Notes under the pieces: generated by a model | The model's input: only the letters and a program-made list of their open reading frames with translations | The model's database searches: none | Told to the model about the DNA's origin: nothing | Origin: Streptomyces marincola | GTDB taxonomy: Bacteria > Actinomycetota > Actinomycetes > Streptomycetales > Streptomycetaceae | DNA: 64,000 nt | Direction: 5' to 3' | Assembly (NCBI RefSeq): GCF_020410765.1 | Contig: NZ_CP084541.1 | Span: forward strand, 3,600,501-3,664,500 | Made by a program: the position numbers and the translations under genes | Part shown: in pieces, positions 33,916 to 41,321 of the stretch | Layout: the number at the start of each line of letters is the position of its first letter | How positions within the stretch are numbered: the first letter of the stretch is position 1

Positions 33916-35109
33916 ATGAGCACCAAGGACTTCATCGAGAAGGACTTCTACAAGGTCCTCGGCGTCCCGAAGGACGCCACCGAGGCGGAGATCAAGAAGG
34001 CGTACCGCAAGCTCGCCCGGGAGAACCACCCCGACGCCAACACGGGCGACGCCAAGGCCGAGGACCGTTTCAAGGACGTGTCCGAGGCGTACGACGTACT
34101 CGGCGACCCCAAGCGGCGCAAGGAGTACGACGAGGCGCGCGCCCTGTTCGGCAACGGCGGCTTCCGCCAGGGGCCGGGCGCCGGCGGTCAGTTCAACTTC
34201 GACCTCGGCGACCTGTTCGGCGGGGGCCAGCCGGGCGGCGGCCCGGGCGGCGCGGGCGGCCCCGGGGCCGGCGGCTTCGGCGGCGGGCTCGGGGACGTCT
34301 TCGGGGGCCTGTTCAACCGCGGCGGGCCCGGCACGCGTGCCCAGCCGCGCCGCGGCCAGGACATCGAGTCCGAGGTGACGCTCAGCTTCACCGAGGCGGT
34401 GTCGGGGGCGACCGTTCCGCTGCGGATGTCCTCAAGCGCGGCCTGCAAGTCCTGCTCGGGCACCGGCGACAAGAACGGCACGCCGCGCGTGTGCCCGACC
34501 TGCGTCGGCACCGGGCAGGTCAGCCGGGGCGGCGGTGGCGGCTTCTCGCTCACCGACCCCTGCGTCGACTGCCGCGGGCGCGGCCTGATCGCGCAGGACC
34601 CGTGCCAGGCGTGCAAGGGCAGCGGGCGCGCGACCAGTTCGCGGACGATGCAGGTGCGCATCCCCGCGGGCGTCGACGACGGGCAGCGCATCCGGTTGCG
34701 GGGCAAGGGCGCGCCGGGCGAGCGCGGCGGTCCGCACGGCGATCTGTACGTGGTGGTCCACGTCGACGCGCACCCGGTGTTCGGCAGGCGCGGCGACAAC
34801 CTCACGGTCACCGTGCCGGTGACCTTCCCCGAGGCCGCGCTCGGTGGTGAGATCAGGGTGCCGACGCTCGGCGGGCCGCCGGTGACGCTGAAGCTGCCGC
34901 CGGGCACGCCCGGCGGACGCACCATGCGGGCCCGGGGGAAGGGCGCGGTGCGCAAGGACGGCAGCCGGGGCGACCTGCTCGTGACCGTGGAGGTCGCGGT
35001 GCCGGACGCGCTGGACGACAAGGCGAAGAAGGCGCTGGAGGAGTACCGAGCCGCGGCGGAGGGCGAGGACCCCAGGGCGGGGCTGTTCGAGGCCGCGAAG
35101 GGAGAGTAA
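33916..35109 (+). CDS. dnaJ: Chaperone DnaJ (type I)
   Basis: This 397-residue co-chaperone has the J domain with the HPD motif (ENHPDANTG), a Gly/Phe-rich linker (residues 95-150), four CxxCxGxG zinc repeats (CKSCSGTG, CPTCVGTG, CVDCRGRG, CQACKGSG) and the C-terminal substrate domain. It stimulates DnaK ATPase. A GGAAGGAGG site precedes ATG 33916. Confidence 0.97.
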   Translation: MSTKDFIEKDFYKVLGVPKDATEAEIKKAYRKLARENHPDANTGDAKAEDRFKDVSEAYDVLGDPKRRKEYDEARALFGNGGFRQGPGAGGQFNFDLGDLFGGGQPGGGPGGAGGPGAGGFGGGLGDVFGGLFNRGGPGTRAQPRRGQDIESEVTLSFTEAVSGATVPLRMSSSAACKSCSGTGDKNGTPRVCPTCVGTGQVSRGGGGGFSLTDPCVDCRGRGLIAQDPCQACKGSGRATSSRTMQVRIPAGVDDGQRIRLRGKGAPGERGGPHGDLYVVVHVDAHPVFGRRGDNLTVTVPVTFPEAALGGEIRVPTLGGPPVTLKLPPGTPGGRTMRARGKGAVRKDGSRGDLLVTVEVAVPDALDDKAKKALEEYRAAAEGEDPRAGLFEAAKGE

Positions 35110-35113
35110 TGAG

Positions 35114-35572
35114 ATGAACGGCCGGAACGGACCAAGTGGCAACCCCTACGAGCTGACCGAAGAGACTCCGGTGTACGTCATCTCCGTCGCGGCTCAGCTC
35201 TCCGGGCTGCACCCGCAGACGCTGCGGCAGTACGACCGGCTCGGCCTGGTGTCGCCGGACCGGACCGCCGGCCGTGGCCGCAGGTACTCGGCGCGCGACA
35301 TCCAGTTGCTGCGCGAGGTGCAGCGGCTCTCCCAGGACGAGGGCATCAACCTGGCCGGGATCAAGCGGATCATCGAGCTGGAGACGCAGGTCGCGGCGCT
35401 CCAGGCGAAGGTGGCCGAGCTCCAGCAGGCCGTCGAGGGCGCCGCCGTCGCCATGCGGCAGCGCGAGGCGCAGGTGCACGCGTCCTACCGCCGCGACCTG
35501 GTGCCCTACCAGGACGTCAGGCAGTCGGCCGCGATCGTGGTCTGGCGTCCGGAGCGCGGGCACCGGGCCTGA
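35114..35572 (+). CDS. hspR: MerR-type heat-shock repressor HspR
   Basis: This 152-residue regulator has the MerR helix-turn-helix (VYVISVAAQLSGLHPQTLRQ then YDRLGLVSPDRT), the wing RGRRYSARDIQLL and a coiled coil (ELETQVAALQAKVAELQQ). It binds HAIR sites, one upstream of dnaK and one upstream of clpB in this same window. It ends the dnaK operon, 4 bp after dnaJ. Confidence 0.96.
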   Translation: MNGRNGPSGNPYELTEETPVYVISVAAQLSGLHPQTLRQYDRLGLVSPDRTAGRGRRYSARDIQLLREVQRLSQDEGINLAGIKRIIELETQVAALQAKVAELQQAVEGAAVAMRQREAQVHASYRRDLVPYQDVRQSAAIVVWRPERGHRA

Positions 35573-35614
35573 ACCCCCGAGCGGGCCCGTGCCCCGGACG
35601 CGGGCCCGCGCCCC

Positions 35615-35654
35615 GCGGCGGGCCGGGCCGTTCCGCGGCGGGCCGGGCCGTTCC
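35615..35654. repeat. 20-bp tandem duplication after hspR
   Basis: A 20-bp unit beginning GCGGCGGGCC is present twice in direct tandem (35615-35634 and 35635-35654), near a short GC hairpin in the 269-bp gap. It may mark the end of the dnaK transcript and the boundary of the accessory patch that follows. Confidence 0.6.
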
Positions 35655-35841
35655 GCCGTGCGCCGTCCTCGCCCGGCCACCACCGGCAGCGACGTCCGAG
35701 CGAGCAGCACCGCCTCCACCGGAGTCGGGGACCCGAGCGCCCGCCCGACGCAACAGCCGGGCCATCAGCATGGCCGCCACCAGCCTGAACGACCGAAACG
35801 GCCCGCCGAAGGAGCCGACGAGCCGTCACGAGAGTTCGAGG

Positions 35842-36912
35842 CTAGTTCGGGTTGGCCGGTGCCATTGGGCGGTCCTCCTCCAAGGGCTTGCCGATCCGTG
35901 CGAGCACCTCGCGGGACAACGCCCGGAATTCCTTGAAGCAGGTCTTCACGTACTGCTGGGTGCTGCCCAGGGCGCCGTCGGCCGGCTTCAGATCGAACAT
36001 GGGCTTCCTTGCGTCGTGCGCCAGAGGCATCAGGCTCCGGTAGTTCCGCATGGTCGCGATGCGGTGCCGGTCGTCCTCGCGGGTGGGCTGCGCCTCGTCG
36101 AGAACCGCCGAGGAGTAGACCCAGGGAATCCGCTTGAGCCACCGTCCGTACGCCTTGACCGGCCGGTCGAGTCGCATCTCCGGCTGCATGATCACGTACC
36201 CGAGGGGCTGCATCTCGGCTTGGGGCGCGGAGATGCTCCGCGGCACCCTGGGCAGGACGAGCTGCTGCCAGTCGGCGCGCCACTGGCGCAGTGTCGGCCC
36301 CAGGTTGCTGAGGCCCTTGAGCGAGAACAGGTCCGCGGCCAATGGCATCAGAACCGTGTCGGCGGAGATCAATGCGGCTCGGTTGATGGCGCCCAAATTG
36401 GGGCCGACGTCGATCAGTACGACATCGGCGTCCACGACCTGCGCCGCCTGCTCCATGATCCGGTGGAACGCCGTCGATGTACGGATAGCTGCGATGTCGC
36501 CCGCGTAGGCGCGGGACCATTCGTTGGACAGCTTGTCCTCGAAGCGGCTGAGGTCGAGGCTGCCGGGCAGCAACCATAGGCCCGGCTGGAGCCTGGCAGG
36601 CTCGACAGCTGCGATGTCACCCATCCCTTCGAGGATGGGACGGACGGCATCGGCGATGGTCTGCCCGCTGCGAACCCGTCCGACCCCAGGTGGGCCCGCC
36701 GGTACCGCACCCTGGTTGATGAGCTCGGAGGAGTTCTCCCAAAGTTCCTCGATCTCCGTCTCGTCCAGGCACATGGAGGTCAGGTTCGCCTGGGGGTCCA
36801 AGTCGACGGCGAGAACGCTCAGACCAAGGCGCCGGATCATGTGGGCCAAGTGGTAGGTGAGGGTGGTCTTTCCCACGCCTCCCTTGTTGTTGAACAGCGC
36901 GATCGATGTCAT
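35842..36912 (-). CDS. ParA/Soj-like AAA ATPase
   Basis: This 356-residue protein has the deviant Walker A motif FNNKGGVGKTTLT (residues 7-19), AVDLDPQANLTS (residues 40-51) and the Walker B-like VVLIDVGPNLG near residue 182, followed by PLAADLFSLKGL. ParA ATPases partition DNA or position complexes; single ParA genes also occur in defence and maintenance loci. Its ATG overlaps the stop of the AlbA_2 gene (ATGA), so the pair is translationally coupled. No ParB or centromere repeats are visible beside it. Confidence 0.85.
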   Translation of the reverse strand: MTSIALFNNKGGVGKTTLTYHLAHMIRRLGLSVLAVDLDPQANLTSMCLDETEIEELWENSSELINQGAVPAGPPGVGRVRSGQTIADAVRPILEGMGDIAAVEPARLQPGLWLLPGSLDLSRFEDKLSNEWSRAYAGDIAAIRTSTAFHRIMEQAAQVVDADVVLIDVGPNLGAINRAALISADTVLMPLAADLFSLKGLSNLGPTLRQWRADWQQLVLPRVPRSISAPQAEMQPLGYVIMQPEMRLDRPVKAYGRWLKRIPWVYSSAVLDEAQPTREDDRHRIATMRNYRSLMPLAHDARKPMFDLKPADGALGSTQQYVKTCFKEFRALSREVLARIGKPLEEDRPMAPANPN

Positions 36913-38105
36913 GCGGCCCTCCTGATCACGACGACCCACGACGAATCGTCCACCTGGAATTCGGCGGGCGGATTTTCGTTTTCTTCCAACGCCCTTCTCA
37001 CTCGCCCGATGCCCCGGCCGAACCGGTTCACATAACCGAGCCCCTTCATCGCGGCTGCCAGGGACGGATTGCGGTAGTCAGTGACACGGTCGAAGTTGTC
37101 GCCCCGGACCTGCCCGAACGGTCCGCCGGGATTGGTGATCTCGATGCGGTCATCGAACCAGACGATCCGCGTCGGCGCGTAGGAGGTCTCGTAGTTCCGG
37201 TGCATGAGCGCGTTCATGCAGAGCTCACGCAGTGCCTCCAGCGGATAGTCCGGGCGTGGCGTCTCCCGGAAGCCGTCCTCCGCGAGTCTCGTGCGCAGGT
37301 TGCTGCGCAGAAGGGGTTCCAGACGTGCCGAGAGTCCTACCAGGTTCTGCCGGAGTTCCTGCTCATCGGCGATCGGGGCACCGAGGTCAACGCCCTGGTA
37401 GCGGACGAACTGCACGTATGCCCCGGGTACCTGACTGGTGGGATCGAGTCCCACGGCCAGCACACCGAGCGTGGTCGGCGTGCCGCCGGGGGTCATGAGG
37501 TGGAGCGAGGAGAGCTGAAGGTCGATGGAACGGCCGTTCTCCTCGATGACCTCTGGGGCGACCATGGAAGGCAGATACGACTGCCGGAACATGGTCAGAT
37601 CCAGGTCATCGACGCGGGCCAGCTCCATCGGGCGCGTGTCGAAGGGGCGGTCCATGGCTCGTCGGCGCTCAGTGAGAACCCGCTCGTCCTCCCTGTTGGC
37701 CGTGCGCGTGGTGGGGCCCGGGCGGACCCAGATCACACCGTCGAACCGCACCGGCGGAGTCGCGGACGCGGCCACGTGGAGCCGGACGACGGGCTTGCCT
37801 CGGTAGATGGCCCGCTCGACTGTCAGGGACGGGCGGTCGAGGATGAGGCCGGAGTCCCGGATCTCGGTGAGCTGGAGCAGCGCGTGGTCGCTCAGATCAA
37901 TGTCGTCGACAGGCATCCCCTTGTCGTCTACTCCCACGAGGATGTCACCCCCACCACGACCGCTCAGGTCGTTGGCCATGGCGCACACCGCCTTGCTGAT
38001 GGCGTCACCCCGCCTGCCCTCGCGCTTGGGACTGCGCTTGAACTCAAGGCAAGCGGATTCCTGGGTTCCCAGCAGGTCGGCCAGATCCACGTCTTCGTCG
38101 CTCAC
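36909..38105 (-). CDS. AlbA_2 (Schlafen-type) plus HATPase protein
   Basis: This 398-residue protein has an N-terminal AlbA_2 domain (ESACLEFKRSP, then AVCAMANDLSGRGGGDILVG and GVDDKGMPV, residues 15-70) and a C-terminal HATPase_c_4/RecG-C-like domain (ELCMNALMHRNYE, IVWFDDRIEITNPGGPFG, GRGIGRVRRALEEN). Such proteins are annotated as DNA-binding ATPases or helicase-related regulators, and Schlafen AlbA_2 domains can be nucleases. It is the first gene of a coupled pair with the ParA gene. GTG 38105 begins VSDEDVDLAD; longer frames are unlikely. Confidence 0.85.
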   Translation of the reverse strand: MSDEDVDLADLLGTQESACLEFKRSPKREGRRGDAISKAVCAMANDLSGRGGGDILVGVDDKGMPVDDIDLSDHALLQLTEIRDSGLILDRPSLTVERAIYRGKPVVRLHVAASATPPVRFDGVIWVRPGPTTRTANREDERVLTERRRAMDRPFDTRPMELARVDDLDLTMFRQSYLPSMVAPEVIEENGRSIDLQLSSLHLMTPGGTPTTLGVLAVGLDPTSQVPGAYVQFVRYQGVDLGAPIADEQELRQNLVGLSARLEPLLRSNLRTRLAEDGFRETPRPDYPLEALRELCMNALMHRNYETSYAPTRIVWFDDRIEITNPGGPFGQVRGDNFDRVTDYRNPSLAAAMKGLGYVNRFGRGIGRVRRALEENENPPAEFQVDDSSWVVVIRRAA

Positions 38106-38336
38106 GGCCTCATTCTGCCGTGCGTACCCTCGCTCCGGCCGAGAAGCCGGACGATGGCTTCCGGGCTCACGAGCCCACCCGTCGCCCCGCCCGGACCTCG
38201 TCGGGGAGCACGCCGACCAGGCCGCGCGAGGGCCGGCGAGCTGGTTTCCGCCGCTACTCACCGGAAGGCCTCACCCGATCGAGCGTCGGCCCGCGAATCA
38301 GGTCGGCGCGGCACCGGTCGCTCGGCATAGACGCGC

Positions 38337-38364
38337 TTATGGCGGAGGTACCATAACCATATGG
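38337..38364. promoter_or_regulatory. Operator of the RHH-PIN toxin-antitoxin pair
   Basis: TTATGG, 8 bp, CCATAA (38337-38356) is followed at once by CCATATGG (38357-38364), which contains the antitoxin ATG. Adjacent inverted repeats on the start codon suit autorepression by a ribbon-helix-helix antitoxin, and leaderless translation. Confidence 0.55.
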
Positions 38365-38600
38365 CTCTGAAGAAGACGACCGTCATGGTCGACGAAGAGG
38401 ACCTGGCTCTGGTCAAGGAGGCCGCGGCGCGCGAGGGTCGACCGGAGTCGGAGTACTTCCGGGAGGCGTTCCACATCGCGGCGCTGCGCACCCGGCGCTG
38501 GAGTGAGGACTGGGACATTCCTCGCCTGGACTTCGGTGGTCCGGTCACCGCTGAGGAGATCGACCGAGCGGTCTCGGACGGCGTGGCGGACGCCGAGTGA
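38361..38600 (+). CDS. Ribbon-helix-helix antitoxin (VapB-like)
   Basis: This 79-residue protein opens with a ribbon-helix-helix fold (KKTTVMVDEEDLALVKEAAA then REGRPESEYFREAFHIA), typical of CopG/VapB antitoxins, and ends in an acidic tail that would cover the toxin. ATG 38361 sits in a palindrome with no ribosome site. The TGA overlaps the GTG start of the PIN gene. Confidence 0.85.
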   Translation: MALKKTTVMVDEEDLALVKEAAAREGRPESEYFREAFHIAALRTRRWSEDWDIPRLDFGGPVTAEEIDRAVSDGVADAE

Positions 38601-39031
38601 TCGTCATCGGCGACACCTCCGGTCTGGTCGCCGCCCTCAACGTCTCGGACGCCGAGCACGAGCCCGCCCGCACCGCCATGCGCCAGGCCGCGCTCACCGT
38701 GGTCTCACCCCTTGTGATCTTGGAGATCGAACACATCACCACCCGCAACATCGACCGCCGGGCGGCCCGCTCGGTGAACGACTGGCTCCTGTCGCAGGAA
38801 CGTACCGGGCGCGTGGCCATCCCCGAGTTGTCCGCCGTCACCCTGCGCAGGGCTCGGGTAGTCCAGAACCGCTACGCGGCCCTGCGACTCGATCTGACCG
38901 ACGCGGTGAACGTCGTCCTGGCCGAGGCATACGACACCGAGGTCATCCTGACGCTCGACCGTCGAGACTTCAGAGCCATCACCCCGCTCACCGGCACGCA
39001 CGCCTTCCGCCTCCTGCCCGACGACCTGTAG
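38597..39031 (+). CDS. PIN-domain toxin (VapC-like)
   Basis: This 144-residue PIN ribonuclease shows the acidic active-site residues in VIGDTSGLVAAL (residue 6 region), LVILEIEH (near residue 43), DLTDAVNVV (near residue 98) and LTLDRRDF (near residue 118). VapC toxins cleave tRNA or rRNA when freed from the antitoxin. It ends 5 bp before the inverted att copy begins. Confidence 0.88.
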   Translation: MIVIGDTSGLVAALNVSDAEHEPARTAMRQAALTVVSPLVILEIEHITTRNIDRRAARSVNDWLLSQERTGRVAIPELSAVTLRRARVVQNRYAALRLDLTDAVNVVLAEAYDTEVILTLDRRDFRAITPLTGTHAFRLLPDDL

Positions 39032-39035
39032 CCGC

Positions 39036-39318
39036 TGCCGCCACCCGTGCCGGATGCGTGCCGGAACAGGCGGGGAATCGGGGTCACCAGCGGGTACGGC
39101 AAGGGGCCCGCAGCGCATGCCTGCGGCGACATTCGCACAGGCCAAACCCCACATCCGGCCCGTTTCGCACGGTGATCCCCAAGCCCAGAGCGCAAGTTCG
39201 ATTCTCGTCGCCCGCTCCAACGGCAAAGACCCAGGTCAGGGGCTCTGCCCCCAACCTGGGCCGTCGTGTTGCCCAGACCGACTCACGAGCCGCAAGCCCG
39301 TTGCGTGCCCGATCCATC
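39036..39318 (-). repeat. Inverted att remnant with both arms and tRNA-Gly 3' core
   Basis: On the minus strand this stretch parallels 11290-11565. It contains the core (39176-39220, three mismatches to the 45-bp att core), arm-type GGCACG repeats at 11-bp spacing on one side (complement CGTGCC at 39046 and 39057) and one at 39304 on the other, and the terminator-like hairpin. It looks like an attP-type or hybrid site of a third related element, here in opposite orientation. Confidence 0.75.
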
Positions 39319-39531
39319 CGCTGCCCCTTCTCCTCAGGGGCCAGCTCTCGTTCCACCGAGCAGGTGTGTGGAGCACCGAGGCGCTCGGCGTCACCTCCTG
39401 GCGGCCTGCGGCGCACGCCCGGCGCGCGCGCTCGCGAGCCGCGCCCGGTCAGACGGGCGTGGCGGGCGCCCCGGCGTGGCACGATGACAACGGAACGCCA
39501 ATGAGACCCGGCGGCGCGGTAGTTGGAGGGG

Positions 39532-40071
39532 ATGTCAATGAGCGGTGCGAGCAAGGGAATCGCGAAGGCCGAGGTGCAGCTGCGGTGGGACCCGAGCCCG
39601 TCGGGGGCCGCGTCCCACGACCTCGACATCATCGCGGCCACCTACCGTGCGGACGACCCGCACGGTGAGCCGGTCTACCTGGTGCACTTCGACCGCCGTT
39701 CACCGGACGGCACGATCACGCTCAGCCGGGACAGCACCACGGGGCAGGGCTTCGGTTACGACGAGGTCATGACGTTCGAGCTCGGCCGCCTCGCGGACAC
39801 CTACGGCCGCGTGGTCGTCGGCGTGGCGATCCAGCAGCGCGGCGGGCGCAAGACGTTCGGCGACGTCTCCGGCACGCGGGTCCGCGTCACCGAGGGCCAC
39901 ATCGAACTGGCCCAGGACGACCTGGCCTCGGTCGCCGGGTCGAACGCGGCCACCGTCGCCGAGTTCACGCGGGACGGCGCGGCCGGGTGGACGTTCCGCA
40001 CGCACCTGCGCGGGTTCGAGGTGAGCGGGCCCGACGAGTTCACCAGGCTCATGGGAGCGCCCGCGGCGTGA
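39532..40071 (+). CDS. TerD-family protein
   Basis: This 179-residue protein has the TerD fold core: an N-terminal strand (VQLRWDPS), HDLDIIAATYRADD, and a GEPVYLVHFDRRSPDGTITL stretch with conserved Asp residues that bind calcium in the family. Streptomyces carry several TerD proteins linked to differentiation and stress. ATG 39532 lies after GGAGGGG; ATG 39538 is also possible. Its 3' end overlaps the PAP2 gene by 23 bp. Confidence 0.85.
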   Translation: MSMSGASKGIAKAEVQLRWDPSPSGAASHDLDIIAATYRADDPHGEPVYLVHFDRRSPDGTITLSRDSTTGQGFGYDEVMTFELGRLADTYGRVVVGVAIQQRGGRKTFGDVSGTRVRVTEGHIELAQDDLASVAGSNAATVAEFTRDGAAGWTFRTHLRGFEVSGPDEFTRLMGAPAA

Positions 40072-40693
40072 CGGACTGCCGCAGGCGTCTGCCGAGCGGT
40101 GGCAGCACCAGCAGGCAGAGCGTCGTGGCGAGCAGCCAGCCGGCCACCACGTCCGACATCCAGTGCACGCCCATGTAGACGCGGGTGAGCCCGACCGCGA
40201 CCCCCCACGCGGCGGGCACCGCGATGGCCAGGGCCCGCGTGGCCGTGCGGTGGCAGTAGGGCAGCAGCGCGGCGGCCAGGCCGATGGCCGTCAGCGCCCC
40301 CGTGGTGGCGTGCCCCGAGGGCAGCGAGGCGTTGTTGGCGTGCCGCGTCCAGTCCTCGATCGGGGGGCGCGGCCGGTCGAGCGCGTTGACCAGCAGGAAC
40401 CGCGCGAACTGCGCGATCAGCAGCGCCGCGAGGCCGGTCAGCGCGCCGATCCACCACGCCCGCGGCACGACGAGCGCGCCGGCCAGGGCCGCGAGCACGT
40501 GCGGAACGCCCCGGTTCCCCGTGTCGGTGATGAACGTGACCACGTCGACGCCCGTGTCCGTGCGCCGGTCGAGCGCCCACTCGTGCAGGGTCCGGTCCGG
40601 GCCGATCGGCGCGCCGTCGGCGAGCGCGGACCACAGGACCACGGCGGCGAACAGCACGGCCGTGACCGTCGCGTACAGGACGTTCCGTGGCAT
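40049..40693 (-). CDS. PAP2-type membrane phosphatase
   Basis: This 214-residue protein has six hydrophobic segments and the three phosphatase motifs: ALDRPRP, PSGHAT and TRVYMGVHWMSDV. Such enzymes dephosphorylate lipids such as undecaprenyl pyrophosphate or phosphatidic acid on the outer face. It lies 1 bp after the TetR gene, on the same strand, so the two form an operon. Confidence 0.9.
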   Translation of the reverse strand: MPRNVLYATVTAVLFAAVVLWSALADGAPIGPDRTLHEWALDRRTDTGVDVVTFITDTGNRGVPHVLAALAGALVVPRAWWIGALTGLAALLIAQFARFLLVNALDRPRPPIEDWTRHANNASLPSGHATTGALTAIGLAAALLPYCHRTATRALAIAVPAAWGVAVGLTRVYMGVHWMSDVVAGWLLATTLCLLVLPPLGRRLRQSVTPRALP

Positions 40694-40694
40694 G

Positions 40695-41249
40695 TCAGGC
40701 CACCGCACCCTTCAGGAACAGGCCCGTCGTGGCCTCACTGGTCCGTTCGACCCCCAGGTCGTCGCGACCCGCGAGCGGCACCGCCGCCTCGATCAGCCCG
40801 GCGTAGAGGGTGAACAGCACCTCGGGCGGCACGTCGCCGCGCAGCGTCCCCTCGGCCGCGCCGCGCCGGAAGAGGGCGAGCACCGGCCGCCCGAGCCGCC
40901 GGTCCACCTCGCGCCCCGCCGCCGCGCCGCCGGGCCGCAGGAACGCCGTGTAGCGGCTGCCGGTGCCAAGGAACGCGCGGGTCAGCCGGGCCACCGCCTC
41001 GGCGACCGGGACGGTGTCGAGGCGGGCGGCGGCTATGCGTTCCGCCAACTCGTCGAGCGCGGCCTCGGACAGCGCGGCGAGCAGGGCCTCGCGGGTGGGG
41101 AAGTACCGGTACAGCGTGGCGCGTCCGACCCCGGCGGCACTCGCGATGTCCGCCATGGAGGCGTTCCTGCCGCGCTCGGTCAGTACGGCGGCTGCGGCGT
41201 CAAGCACGGAGGTCGCGAGGTGGTCCTTGAGGGCCGGCTTCCTGCTCAT
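40695..41249 (-). CDS. TetR-family regulator
   Basis: This 184-residue protein has the TetR HTH (ASMADIASAAGVGRATLYRY then FPTREALLAAL) at residues 30-60 and an all-helical ligand domain. It is followed after 1 bp by the PAP2 gene, and probably controls this short operon; no clear operator palindrome is seen. Confidence 0.9.
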   Translation of the reverse strand: MSRKPALKDHLATSVLDAAAAVLTERGRNASMADIASAAGVGRATLYRYFPTREALLAALSEAALDELAERIAAARLDTVPVAEAVARLTRAFLGTGSRYTAFLRPGGAAAGREVDRRLGRPVLALFRRGAAEGTLRGDVPPEVLFTLYAGLIEAAVPLAGRDDLGVERTSEATTGLFLKGAVA

Positions 41250-41321
41250 CGGCGTGAGTGTACTGGTGTGCGCCCCCCTGTCGGCCAGGGTCCGACGGGA
41301 TTCCGCCGTTCCCGATCGGCT

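Noticed and set aside
39176..39220. Third tRNA-Gly gene on the plus strand
   Set aside because: It is again only the 3' part with three changes and lacks D arm and acceptor 5' strand.
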